Position numbers and translations under genes: made by a program
In this document: positions 46,556 through 54,801 of the stretch, in pieces
Layout: every line of letters starts with the position of its first letter
Position numbering within the stretch: position 1 is the stretch's first letter
NCBI RefSeq assembly: GCF_003596405.1
Contig: NZ_QYUR01000003.1
Coordinates: 186,001-250,000, forward strand
DNA from: Pseudomonas cavernicola
Lineage (GTDB): Bacteria > Pseudomonadota > Gammaproteobacteria > Pseudomonadales > Pseudomonadaceae
DNA length: 64,000 nucleotides
Direction of reading: 5' to 3'
The notes under the pieces: generated by a model
What the model was told of the DNA's origin: nothing
What the model saw: the letters and a program-made list of their open reading frames with translations, nothing else
Databases searched by the model: none

Positions 46556-47947
46556 ATGACGGCGATGATTCAACTCATCTCACCGGTCGATGGCCGGGTC
46601 TATGCCGAACGCCGCTGTGCCGATGCGACGCAGATCGAACTCGCGCTAGCTGCTGCCTCAGCCGCCCAGGCGCAGTGGAAGCGCCGGCCACTGAACGAGC
46701 GCGCCGCTTTTTGCAGTGCAGCCGTGGACGCGATGCTGGCGATGAGCGATGACATCGTGGCGGAATTGGCCTGGCAGATGGGCCGCCCGGTGCGTTTTGG
46801 CGCCGGCGAGCTACGCGGTTTCGAAGAGCGTGCCCGCCACATGATCGCCATTGCACCTGAAGCTCTGGCTGCGGTCGAGCCCTCCCCCATCGCGGGTTTC
46901 CGTCGCCATATCAAACGCGAGCCGCTGGGTACGGTACTGGTCGTCGCGCCCTGGAATTACCCCTACCTGACTGCCGTGAATTCAATCATCCCGGCGCTGA
47001 TGGCTGGCAACAGCGTCATCCTCAAGCACGCCACGCAAACGCTGCTGGTCGGCGAACGTTTTGCCGAGGCGTTCCGCCGAGCCAATCTGCCTGCGGGGCT
47101 GTTCCACAACCTGTTGCTCGATCATGGGCAAACCGCCGCCATCATCGCCTCGGGGCGGGTGCAGCAGGTGAACTTCACCGGCTCGGTCGGCGCCGGCAAG
47201 GCGATGGAAGCTGCCAGCGAGGGTCGCTTCCTCGGCCTGGGGCTGGAGCTCGGCGGCAAGGACCCAGCCTACGTGCGGGCCGACGCCAACCTCGACCATG
47301 CAGTGGAAAATCTGGTGGACGGCAGCTTCTTCAATTCCGGGCAGAGCTGCTGCGCCATCGAACGCATTTATGTCGATAAAAGAATTTATCCGGTCTTTGT
47401 CGAGCGCTTCGTCGCCTTGACCCGCCAATACGTGCTCGGCAACCCGCTGGACGAGGCCACCACACTCGGCCCGCTGATCAACCCAGGCGCTGCCGAATTC
47501 GTCCGTGGTCAGATCGCCGATGCGCTGGCGCAAGGAGCCAAGGCGCTGATCGATGCAAAAACATTTCCTGCCGATGCGCCGGGCAGCGCCTACCTAGCGC
47601 CGCAGGTATTGGTCGATGTCACCCATCAAATGTCGGTGATGCGCGATGAGAGCTTCGGCCCGGTGGTCGGCATCATGCCGGTTGCCAGCGACGACGAAGC
47701 CATCGCCCTGATGAACGACAGTGAGTTCGGGCTCAGCGCCTCCATCTGGACGCAGGATCTCGCCGCCGCCGAACGCCTCGGCGACGAGATCGCCACCGGC
47801 ACCGTTTTCATGAACCGCTGCGACTATCTGGACCCGGCCCTGGCCTGGACCGGGGTGAAGAACAGCGGGCGCGGTGCCACGCTGTCGCGCATTGGCTACG
47901 AAACCCTGACCCGGCCGAAATCCTTCCATCTGCGCCACGAGATCTAA
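46556..47947 (+). CDS. NAD(P)-dependent aldehyde dehydrogenase
   Basis: A 463-residue aldehyde dehydrogenase. The catalytic Glu is in LELGGKDPAYV and the catalytic Cys in FNSGQSCCAIERIYVD (two adjacent cysteines). The Rossmann part has VVAPWNYPYLTAVNSIIPAL and VNFTGSVGAGKAM. It starts 7 bases after the ligase stop, so it is cotranscribed. In gamma-glutamyl pathways such an enzyme oxidises the gamma-glutamyl-aminoaldehyde. An in-frame ATG at 46565 is an alternative start. Confidence 0.9.
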   Translation: MTAMIQLISPVDGRVYAERRCADATQIELALAAASAAQAQWKRRPLNERAAFCSAAVDAMLAMSDDIVAELAWQMGRPVRFGAGELRGFEERARHMIAIAPEALAAVEPSPIAGFRRHIKREPLGTVLVVAPWNYPYLTAVNSIIPALMAGNSVILKHATQTLLVGERFAEAFRRANLPAGLFHNLLLDHGQTAAIIASGRVQQVNFTGSVGAGKAMEAASEGRFLGLGLELGGKDPAYVRADANLDHAVENLVDGSFFNSGQSCCAIERIYVDKRIYPVFVERFVALTRQYVLGNPLDEATTLGPLINPGAAEFVRGQIADALAQGAKALIDAKTFPADAPGSAYLAPQVLVDVTHQMSVMRDESFGPVVGIMPVASDDEAIALMNDSEFGLSASIWTQDLAAAERLGDEIATGTVFMNRCDYLDPALAWTGVKNSGRGATLSRIGYETLTRPKSFHLRHEI

Positions 47948-48088
47948 GAACATGTTCAAGATCGTCGCGAGCGCAGGTCAGGCAAGGCGAAAACAGGCGA
48001 GGACGCGGAGTTTACGCGTTGTAAATGAGCAGTCCGAGCCGGTTTTCAACGCAGCATGACCAAGCGCAGCAGATATTGAAGAGGTTCT
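47947..48088. mobile_element. 142-bp MITE-like insertion between dehydrogenase genes
   Basis: The ends AGAACATGTTCAAGAT (left) and, in reverse complement, AGAACCTCTTCAATAT (right) match at 12-13 of 16 positions. The interior contains CGCGGAGTTTACGCGTTGTA and TTTTCAACGCAGCATGACC, sequences typical of a repeated Pseudomonas intergenic element. Its left end touches the aldehyde dehydrogenase stop codon, and its right end is 4 bases before the next ATG. Confidence 0.65.
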
Positions 48089-48092
48089 GAGC

Positions 48093-49253
48093 ATGAGCCT
48101 GACCGCGAACTGGAACTACCCCACGAGCATCCGCTTCGGCGTCGGCCGCATCGCCGAGCTGGCCGATATCTGTCGCAGTCAAGGTATCCAGCGACCGCTA
48201 CTGGTCACCGACAGTGGCTTGGCGCGGTCGTCGATCACGGCGGCGGCGCTGGACTCATTGCGCGCCGGCGGCCTCGGGGTGGCGCTGTTCGCCGACCTCA
48301 AACCCAACCCGATCGAAGCCAACCTGGCTGGTGGGCTCGACGCCTATCGCGCCGGTAAACACGATGGCGTCGTCGCCTTCGGCGGTGGCAGCGGCCTGGA
48401 TATGGGCAAACTCATCGCTTTCATGAGCGGCCAGACCCGGCCCGTTTGGGACTTCGAAGACATCGGCGACTACTGGACACGCGCCGACGAAGGCGGCATC
48501 GCCCCGGTCATCGCGGTGCCGACCACCGCAGGCACTGGTTCCGAGGTGGGCCGTGCGGCAGTGATCATCGACGAGCGTACGCACACCAAACGCATCATCT
48601 TCCACCCGAAGATGATGCCGCGTGTGGTCATCAGCGACCCGGCCCTCACCGTCGGCATGCCGGCAAAGATCACCGCCGGCACTGGCATGGATGCTTTTGC
48701 GCATTGCCTCGAGTCGTACTGCGCCCCCTCTTTTCATCCCATGGCCGACGGTATCGCGGTGGAAGGCATGCGCCTGGTGGCGAATGCCCTGGTACGGGCA
48801 GTACACACCCCCTCCGACCTCGATGCGCGCGCGCAAATGCTGGCGGCTGCCGCGATGGGCGCCACCGCATTCCAGAAAGGTTTGGGCGGGATGCACGCGC
48901 TCGCGCATCCGGTGGGAGCCCTGTACGACACCCATCACGGCATGACCAATGCCACCTTCATGCCCTATGTGTTGCAGTTCAATCGCGCGGCAATCGAGGA
49001 ACGCATCACGCGCCTGGCAGCCTACCTGCGCCTGCCAACCCCGGGGTTCGACAGCTTCCTGGCCTTCGTCCTCAAGCTGCGCAAGGACATCGGCGTGCCA
49101 CATACGCTACCTGAGCTGGGTGTCGATGACCGGCAGGCCGATCTGATCGCGGACATGGCGATTGTCGACCCCTCCGCCGCCGGCAACCCACTGCCATTGA
49201 CGCGGGACGGCGCCGCCAAGATTTTCTCCGCGGCTTACCACGGCCGTATTTAG
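48093..49253 (+). CDS. Iron-containing alcohol dehydrogenase
   Basis: A 386-residue group III alcohol dehydrogenase. The NAD-binding GGGSGLDMGK motif, the VPTTAGTGSEVG segment, and the metal-binding GTGMDAFAHCLESY and HALAHPVGALYDTHHGMTNA parts (Asp and three His) are all present. It would oxidise the hydroxyl group of an amino-alcohol or gamma-glutamyl-amino-alcohol in this cluster (inference). The start follows GAGGTTCTGAGC, which is partly supplied by the right end of the inserted element. Confidence 0.92.
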   Translation: MSLTANWNYPTSIRFGVGRIAELADICRSQGIQRPLLVTDSGLARSSITAAALDSLRAGGLGVALFADLKPNPIEANLAGGLDAYRAGKHDGVVAFGGGSGLDMGKLIAFMSGQTRPVWDFEDIGDYWTRADEGGIAPVIAVPTTAGTGSEVGRAAVIIDERTHTKRIIFHPKMMPRVVISDPALTVGMPAKITAGTGMDAFAHCLESYCAPSFHPMADGIAVEGMRLVANALVRAVHTPSDLDARAQMLAAAAMGATAFQKGLGGMHALAHPVGALYDTHHGMTNATFMPYVLQFNRAAIEERITRLAAYLRLPTPGFDSFLAFVLKLRKDIGVPHTLPELGVDDRQADLIADMAIVDPSAAGNPLPLTRDGAAKIFSAAYHGRI

Positions 49254-49415
49254 AGCAGTCGTCTGTCCATGGCCGAGGCTTGAGCACGCAGCATGGATGG
49301 GTTTTAGCCGTTAGAAACAGGAGCAGTACGACAAGGGGTTGAGTGCGAAGCCAGCCCATTCGGCAACGCACAACGCGGATAGATGTGTATCAAAACCTAC
49401 TAAGGGGCACACATT

Positions 49416-50981
49416 ATGAGTCCAGTAAGCCAACCCGGCGCGACCACGCCACAAGACGACGACGTCAAGTTGTTGCACAGCATGGGCTATGCCCAGGAAC
49501 TCTCGCGACGAATGGGCGTTTTCTCCAACTTTGCCATTTCCTTTTCGATCATCTGCATCCTCTCGGGTGGCATCAACTCGCTGGCGCAAGGCACCTCAGG
49601 CGCGGGCGGCGCAGCTATCGGCATCGGCTGGCCGCTCGGTTGCATGATTTCCGGCGTTTTCGCCATGGCCATGGCACAGATCTCCTCGAGCTACCCAACC
49701 GCGGGCGGCCTCTATCACTGGGGCTCGATTCTCGGTAACCGCTTCACCGGCTGGCTGACGGCCTGGTTCAACCTGCTGGGGCTGGTGACCGTGCTCGGTG
49801 CGATCAACGTCGGCACCTACTACTTCTTTTTCGGCGCCTTCGGACCGGCCCTGGGAATGGAAGACACCATCACCACACGGATCATTTTCCTGGCGATCCT
49901 GACCGGCATCCAGGCGTTGTGTAACCACTTCGGCATCGGCCTGACCGCGAAGCTCACCGACTTCTCGGGCTATCTGATCTTCGCCACGGCGGTCGCGCTC
50001 ACCATCGTCTGCCTGGTAGCAGCACCAAGCTATGAATTCGTCCGGCTGGTTACCTTCGGCAATTATTCCGGCGAGGCCGGCGGCAACGTCTGGCCCCAAG
50101 TCTCGAACGGCTGGATTTTCATGCTTGGCCTGCTCTTGCCGATCTACACCATCACCGGCTACGACGCCTCCGCGCATACTTCCGAGGAGACCCACCAGGC
50201 GGCCGTTTCGGTGCCACGCGGCATGGTGATGTCGGTGGTCTGGTCGTTGCTATTCGGCTGGGTCATGCTCTGCTCCTTCGTACTCATGCTGCCGAGCATG
50301 GACGAGGCGGCGAAGCAGGGCTGGAACGTGTTCTTCTGGGGCATGGACACCCAGGTGAACCCGGCCATCAAGATGGCGCTCTACCTGGCGATTTTCATCT
50401 CGCAGTGTCTCTGCGGGTTGGCGACCGTGACCTCCATCTCGCGCATGATCTTCGCCTTCTCGCGCGACGGCGGCCTGCCATTCTCGAAGGCACTGGCCAC
50501 GGTCTCACCTACCCATCGCAGCCCGGTGGCGGCGATCTGGACCGGTGCCACGCTCGCGGTGTTGTTCGTCTGGGGATCGTCCCTGGTAGCTATTGGCGAA
50601 ACGCCGGTTTACACGATCGTCGTGTCTTGCACGGTGATCTTCCTGTTCTTCTCCTTCATCATTCCCATCGTGCTTGGGCTGTTTACCTACGGAACCTCGA
50701 AGTGGCCGACCATGGGGCCGTGGAACATGGGGCGCGGGCTGTTCTCGTTGTTCGCGATCCTCTCGATCATCTCGATGGTGCTGATCTTCGTCATCGGCAT
50801 CCAGCCGCCGAACGATTGGGCGCTGTACATCACCATCGGTTTTCTGATCCTGACCGCCATTGTCTGGTTCGCCCTTGAAGCGCGCCGTTTCCAGGGCCCA
50901 CCCATAGGCGAAATAATCGCCAAGCGGCAGGCGGAAATAGCAGCCGTTGAAGAGGCTTTGAATAAGCAAGCTGGAAGCTAA
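49416..50981 (+). CDS. APC-family amino acid/amine permease
   Basis: A 521-residue permease with twelve predicted helices. The N-terminus has LLHSMGYAQELSRRMGVFSN and ISFSIICILSGGINSLAQGT. AQISSSYPTAGGLYHWGSIL is a strong match to the GABA/choline-type amino-acid permease subgroup of APC. GYDASAHTSEETHQAAVSVP is also typical. It probably imports the amine or amino-alcohol processed by the genes upstream. It ends at a strong terminator, and its last 202 bases are duplicated at 53853-54054. Confidence 0.9.
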   Translation: MSPVSQPGATTPQDDDVKLLHSMGYAQELSRRMGVFSNFAISFSIICILSGGINSLAQGTSGAGGAAIGIGWPLGCMISGVFAMAMAQISSSYPTAGGLYHWGSILGNRFTGWLTAWFNLLGLVTVLGAINVGTYYFFFGAFGPALGMEDTITTRIIFLAILTGIQALCNHFGIGLTAKLTDFSGYLIFATAVALTIVCLVAAPSYEFVRLVTFGNYSGEAGGNVWPQVSNGWIFMLGLLLPIYTITGYDASAHTSEETHQAAVSVPRGMVMSVVWSLLFGWVMLCSFVLMLPSMDEAAKQGWNVFFWGMDTQVNPAIKMALYLAIFISQCLCGLATVTSISRMIFAFSRDGGLPFSKALATVSPTHRSPVAAIWTGATLAVLFVWGSSLVAIGETPVYTIVVSCTVIFLFFSFIIPIVLGLFTYGTSKWPTMGPWNMGRGLFSLFAILSIISMVLIFVIGIQPPNDWALYITIGFLILTAIVWFALEARRFQGPPIGEIIAKRQAEIAAVEEALNKQAGS

Positions 50982-51000
50982 CCGCCGGAGCTTTAAGAAA

Positions 51001-51026
51001 ACGGGGTGCTGAGCGCCCCGTTTTTA
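51001..51026 (+). terminator. Intrinsic terminator after the permease gene
   Basis: ACGGGGTGCT and AGCGCCCCGT form a stem with a very small loop, followed by five T residues. The group II intron begins three bases after the T run, a target typical of group IIC introns. Confidence 0.9.
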
Positions 51027-51028
51027 TG

Positions 51029-51708
51029 GTGCGCCAGGCATGGCGCGTAGCGCCGTGACTGGCGCTGTCTGGCTCACTGTGGTGGTGAGCTGGATGACTT
51101 GGAGGTGGAAGTCCTCTACACACCCGGCAAGGGGAAGTGTTAGCTGAAGGCAAGGGTGTCGCGGGCGACTGCGAATCTGAAGGAAGCCGAAGGCAAACTG
51201 CTGGCCTGACGAACAGGAAGCGGATTAGGCGGCGTAGCAGGGTGAGGTAGCCATAATTGCCAAAGCCCGATACTTGCACGGAACGCTACGACGTATATCC
51301 GACAGGCATAAGCAGGAAGGTCGCGCGAATTACCCTGGGAGATCTGTTCGCCTGCCATGTGCTACCGGCATCGTGAGGTGACGGGATGGGCGAGCAGAAG
51401 TCAGCCGAGGCCGTAGTAGTTGCTCGGAACCGGAGCAATGAAGGGCTGAACCTGCCATGAGCGGATAGTCAGGTGTGCTCTCTGAGCGGGTCGCAGGCAC
51501 AAGCTCCCTTATACGGAGGCCTGGACAATCAGGAGGTAGGGGCCGGAAGTCCCGAGAGCCTGTCCGGGTGCTTAGACTACGCGGGCGACACATCGAACGA
51601 AACCAAGCTCGCTGATGCAGTTTGTCAGTAGGCAGGAACCGCCGTATACGGAACCGTACGTACGGTGGTGTGGGAGGACGGCGGGGGTGACCCCGCCTCC
51701 TACCCGAT
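51029..51708 (+). mobile_element. Group II intron without reverse-transcriptase ORF (IIC features)
   Basis: The 5' boundary is GTGCGCCAGGCATGGCGC (group II GUGYG start). GGAGGTGGAAGTCCTC near 51100 is the conserved domain I element. Domain V is at 51638-51669: an outer stem ACCGCCGTA/TACGGTGGT, a CG bulge, and an inner TACG/CGTA stem with a short loop. By alignment the catalytic triad reads CGC, as in IIC introns. Domain VI is at 51672-51708, with a GC-rich hairpin and the 3' end CTACCCGAT. The total is 680 bases; there is no intron-encoded protein, and the frames inside are spurious. It is inserted directly after a terminator hairpin. It would need a reverse transcriptase in trans to move. 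Confidence 0.8.
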
Positions 51709-52043
51709 ACATTGGTGAGCATCAAAAAGCAACTTCGGTTCACCAGGCTCATCAGCGCATCTCCCGCCTAGAGATACCGGTTGACTCACGGAAATTTAAC
51801 TGGACCAACGGTACAGGCTCGATGGGGCGAACCAGAGCCTTCAAGCCTTTCGGCAGACGAAACGCCCACTCACCACCTTGCCCTTACCCCTCCCTGAACT
51901 AGTCTGAATATCCCTTGAACGCAGGTTTCCATTGCTTGAAAAAGCGGGAGGCTAATGTCATGGCAACTATCACAGGCACACCCGGTAACGATTCCCTATG
52001 GCGTTTCTCCTGTTTGGAGCGAAAAGGACCTAGACGAAACGCC

Positions 52044-53414
52044 ATGACGCATACCTGCAGTCCCTCGCCAGCACGACGGAATGGAATCGCGGTCGGGAAG
52101 GTGCTGTTTGCAAGCTTGTGTTTGGTCCTGCTGGCACTTACAGAAAGGCCGGCGCACGGGGTCTTGCTCACCGAGACGACATGGGGTGGGGCTGGAGCCG
52201 AAGTCGCAACCGCTGTCGCCACGGCCGCCGACGGCAGCGCGTACCTCGTCGGCTCGACGGATAGCTTTGCCGTCGACGAGTTTAACCAGCCCGCGACGCG
52301 GATGTTCATCGTCAAGCTCTCGAATGGAGCGGTCGTCTGGCAGCGGATCTGGAACGGCCCGACCATCGTCGGGGTGACGAATACGTCAGTGGCGGTCGCT
52401 GCCGACGGTTCAGTTTACGTGGCCGGCATCACCGCAGACGGTGGCGGAAACGCCGTGTTGCTGAAATTCGATCCGGACGGCACCCTGCTCTGGGAGCGGG
52501 CCTGGGGCGGTACCGAGTCCGATAGCGCCGGCGCGGTGGCGACGCACAGCGACGGCTCAGTCTACGTCGCGGGCCGGACAACCAGCTTCGGCCCGAGCTC
52601 CGCCGGGGTGTTCGTCCTGAAGTTCGATCCGACGGGCGCTCTTGTCTGGCAACGGTACTGGGACGATGCCGCCGGCTTCGAGGCGATGGCCGTCACGCCG
52701 GACGGCAGTGTCTACGCGGCCAGCTCGAAACTGCGGGGAGGCAATCTTGCCCAGTTCGACGTGATGGTGCTGAAGCTGACGGACGCGGGCGCCCTGGTCT
52801 GGGCACGGACGTACGGGGCAGGCGAGGTCGTGGATGCGCGCGGCGGAATGGCCGCCGCCGCGGATGGGTCCATCTACACCGCTGGCGCCATCCAGGCGGC
52901 GAAGGGCGGCATCGTCGGCATCTCCGCGCTGGTCCTGAATATCGGCTCCGATGGCAGCTTGTTGTTCGGCAAGGAATGCTGCACCAAGGACGGCGACACC
53001 GGTGAAGGCATCGCGGTGGCGCCCGACGGCTCGGTTCTTCTCGCCGGAACGACGACGGCGTTGGGCGTCGGCTTCCAGGATGCATTCGTCGCGCGCCTGG
53101 AATCGACGGGCAAGAAGGTGACGGCCGCGGCAACCTGGGGTGGCACCGGCTTCGAGACCGGCGGCGGGGTCGCGGCTGCGGCCGACAACACGGTGCGGCT
53201 TGCGGCGACGACGAGCCAGGGCCCGCCGTATTCGCTGCTGGCGGCGTCGCTGAAACTGTCCGCGCCGAAATTCACCGTCGCGACCCCTGCGGGAGCGCTC
53301 GTGGATCCGGGAGGCACGGTTTCGACTCCGCCACACGGGGCGTCCGAACCGGCCGGCAGCACGACCTACAGCGGAAACTTCGAGGCGGCACTCATCTGGC
53401 TCACGCTGCCGTAA
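52044..53414 (+). CDS. Secreted SBBP-type beta-propeller repeat protein
   Basis: A 456-residue protein. A signal peptide (RRNGIAVGKVLFASLCLVLL, then ALTERPAHG) is followed by about seven repeats of the form WGGxxxDxAxAVAxxxDGSVYVAGxT (for example at residues 45, 110, 160, 205, 260 and 310). This is the SBBP/beta-propeller pattern, with KFDPDGTLLWERAWGG-like strands in each. The frame is also open upstream to an ATG at 51960 that has GGGAGG before it and reads MATITGTPGNDSLW, an RTX-protein-like opening. The first ~28 residues from there then make no sense before the signal peptide. The start at 52044 gives the more normal exported protein. It ends in a Ser/Thr/Pro tail. Confidence 0.72.
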   Translation: MTHTCSPSPARRNGIAVGKVLFASLCLVLLALTERPAHGVLLTETTWGGAGAEVATAVATAADGSAYLVGSTDSFAVDEFNQPATRMFIVKLSNGAVVWQRIWNGPTIVGVTNTSVAVAADGSVYVAGITADGGGNAVLLKFDPDGTLLWERAWGGTESDSAGAVATHSDGSVYVAGRTTSFGPSSAGVFVLKFDPTGALVWQRYWDDAAGFEAMAVTPDGSVYAASSKLRGGNLAQFDVMVLKLTDAGALVWARTYGAGEVVDARGGMAAAADGSIYTAGAIQAAKGGIVGISALVLNIGSDGSLLFGKECCTKDGDTGEGIAVAPDGSVLLAGTTTALGVGFQDAFVARLESTGKKVTAAATWGGTGFETGGGVAAAADNTVRLAATTSQGPPYSLLAASLKLSAPKFTVATPAGALVDPGGTVSTPPHGASEPAGSTTYSGNFEAALIWLTLP

Positions 53415-53438
53415 CGGGCCAGCGTCGCCAGACGGAGG

Positions 53439-53463
53439 GTGGATAACGCCTTTTTTATCCACC
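53439..53463. terminator. Hairpin after the beta-propeller gene
   Basis: GGTGGATAA and TTATCCACC form a 9-bp stem whose loop contains a run of T. The T run is in the loop, not after the stem, so it is a weak terminator or a plain stem. Confidence 0.4.
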
Positions 53464-53516
53464 GGCTCTCACGCCCTCCCCGACTACCCAAAGGTAATGA
53501 GCTAGCCAGGACGACC

Positions 53517-53554
53517 GTAGGGTGGAAAACCGCTGCGCGGATTTTCCACCCTAC
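53517..53554. repeat. REP-like palindrome (GTAGGGTGG family)
   Basis: GTAGGGTGGAAAACCGC followed by TGCGCGGATTTTCCACCCTAC forms a nearly continuous hairpin. Its core is 29/30 identical, in reverse orientation, to 22580-22609. Confidence 0.8.
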
Positions 53555-53592
53555 GGGGTAGGTGTTTTTTCGCCATCAATCACATCGTCCGC

Positions 53593-53855
53593 CTAGCTCA
53601 CGGCCGCGACGACGGTCGGGAAACCGATCGTGCTGGTGAGTGAGATCAGGCTGTGATGGATCTGCTCTGGCGTAGCGCCTGCCGCCAGCGCCCGCCTGAC
53701 ATGACTGTGCACTGCGCCCTCAGAACGGGTCGCCGCCGCCGCGCCGAGCTGAACCAGCTGGATGACTTGCTCGTCCAGCGGGCCGGCGTGATGCACCGCA
53801 GCGCCCAGCGCCTCCACGGCATCGAAGTATTCCGGATACTGCTGCTTGAGGCGCT
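53593..53855 (-). pseudogene. Carboxymuconolactone decarboxylase family gene, 5' truncated
   Basis: The minus-strand frame reads QRLKQQYPEYFDAVEALGAA, then GPLDEQVIQLVQLGAAAATR, SHVRRALAAGATPEQIHHSL, ISLTSTIGFPTVVAAVS and a stop. This is the C-terminal three quarters of a CMD-family protein. The upstream continuation is the antisense of the duplicated permease end, so the CMD gene was cut at about 53853 and has lost its start. Thiol cysteines are absent from the preserved part. Confidence 0.7.
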
Positions 53856-54054
53856 GATCTTCGTCATCGGCATCCAGCCGCCGAACGATTGGGCGCTGTA
53901 CATCACCATCGGTTTTCTGATCCTGACCGCCATTGTCTGGTTCGCCCTTGAAGCGCGCCGTTTCCAGGGCCCACCCATAGGCGAAATAATCGCCAAGCGT
54001 CAGGCGGAAATCGCAGCCGTTGAAGAGGCTTTGAATAAGCAAGCTGGAAGCTAA
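53853..54054 (+). pseudogene. Duplicated 3' end of the APC permease gene
   Basis: The 202 bases correspond to 50780-50981 at a constant offset of 3073. I noted only two substitutions in the parts compared closely (near 54000 and 54018). It encodes the last ~65 permease residues (VIGIQPPNDWALYITIGFLI and on) and the same stop. There is no start, so it is a non-functional copy. Its terminator is also present but diverged. Confidence 0.85.
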
Positions 54055-54074
54055 TCGCCACAGCTATGAAAAAA

Positions 54075-54098
54075 ACGGGGCGCTCAGCGCCCCGTTTT
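54075..54098. terminator. Intrinsic terminator after the duplicated permease end
   Basis: ACGGGGCGCT and AGCGCCCCGT with a one-base loop are followed by TTTTG, and preceded by a run of A. It resembles the terminator at 51001, with compensatory changes, and could act in both directions. Confidence 0.8.
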
Positions 54099-54140
54099 GT
54101 CATGAAGCCCGGCAACTTCCAGATAGTTCGATGGCTTTGC

Positions 54141-54170
54141 TGGGTTACGGCTAGGCCTAACCCACCCTAC
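54141..54170. repeat. Partial REP-like palindrome
   Basis: TGGGTTACGGCTAGGCCTAA followed by CCCACCCTAC. The inverted arms are TGGGTTA/TAACCCA, and the right end CCACCCTAC is the reverse of the GTAGGGTGG end seen at 31477 and 53517. Confidence 0.5.
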
Positions 54171-54218
54171 GGTCGGCCAACAGGATTGGGCGGGAAGTCT
54201 TCAGGGCTTCCTTAATCC

Positions 54219-54689
54219 TCACCTCGTTTTACGGTAGGTGCCGATTAGCTCGGCCTGTGCCAGGACATGGCCGCGCATTGCGCTTTCGAGTTGGGCCTTG
54301 GTGGGCTGCCCCAGGTCCGGCAAGACGGTGTCCAGCGCATAGAGCTTGTGAAAATACCGATGGGTGCCGATAGGCGGACAGGGGCCACCGTAGCCGGTTT
54401 TCTTCCAGTCGTTGAGCCCTTGCAGCGTGCCGGGCGGTAGTGCTTGCAGGTCTTCAGCCAGCTCCGTCGTGGCCACGGGCAAGTTATAGAGCACCCAATG
54501 GACCCAGGTCATCTTTGGCGCCGCAGGGTCCGGCGCGTCCGGGTCGTCCATGATCAGCGCCAGACTCTTGGTGCCTGACGGTACACCGCTCCAGGCCAAC
54601 GGCGGAGAAACATCTTTGCCTTCACAGCTGTAGAGCGCCGGAATCGGACCTTGGGCATGAAAAGCGGGAGAGTCGAGCATGAATGGCAT
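54219..54689 (-). CDS. YbhB/YbcL-family (Raf-kinase-inhibitor-like) protein
   Basis: A 156-residue PEBP-family protein. Conserved segments are MLDSPAFHAQGPIPALYSCE, GKDVSPPLAWSGVPSGTKSL, ALIMDDPDAPDP, WVHWVLYNLP and GYGGPCPPIGTHRYFHKLYA. The DPDAP, HW and GPCPP motifs form the anion-binding pocket. The function in bacteria is not settled. AGAGGTAACGG precedes the ATG at 54689. The frame is open upstream into the tandem-repeat region but without a start. Confidence 0.92.
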   Translation of the reverse strand: MPFMLDSPAFHAQGPIPALYSCEGKDVSPPLAWSGVPSGTKSLALIMDDPDAPDPAAPKMTWVHWVLYNLPVATTELAEDLQALPPGTLQGLNDWKKTGYGGPCPPIGTHRYFHKLYALDTVLPDLGQPTKAQLESAMRGHVLAQAELIGTYRKTR

Positions 54690-54801
54690 GACCGTTACCT
54701 CTTTTTGAAGTGAGTTTGACAGCAGACTTGATACCGTGCACGGGCTAGCTCCGCTGTCCCCGATAGCAAGCACTATAGCCGCGCCACGGCGAACCAACGC
54801 A

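Noticed and set aside
51330..51752. 140-codon minus-strand frame and other frames inside the group II intron
   Set aside because: They overlap intron structural domains; the product has no domain and resembles known spurious translations of intron RNA.
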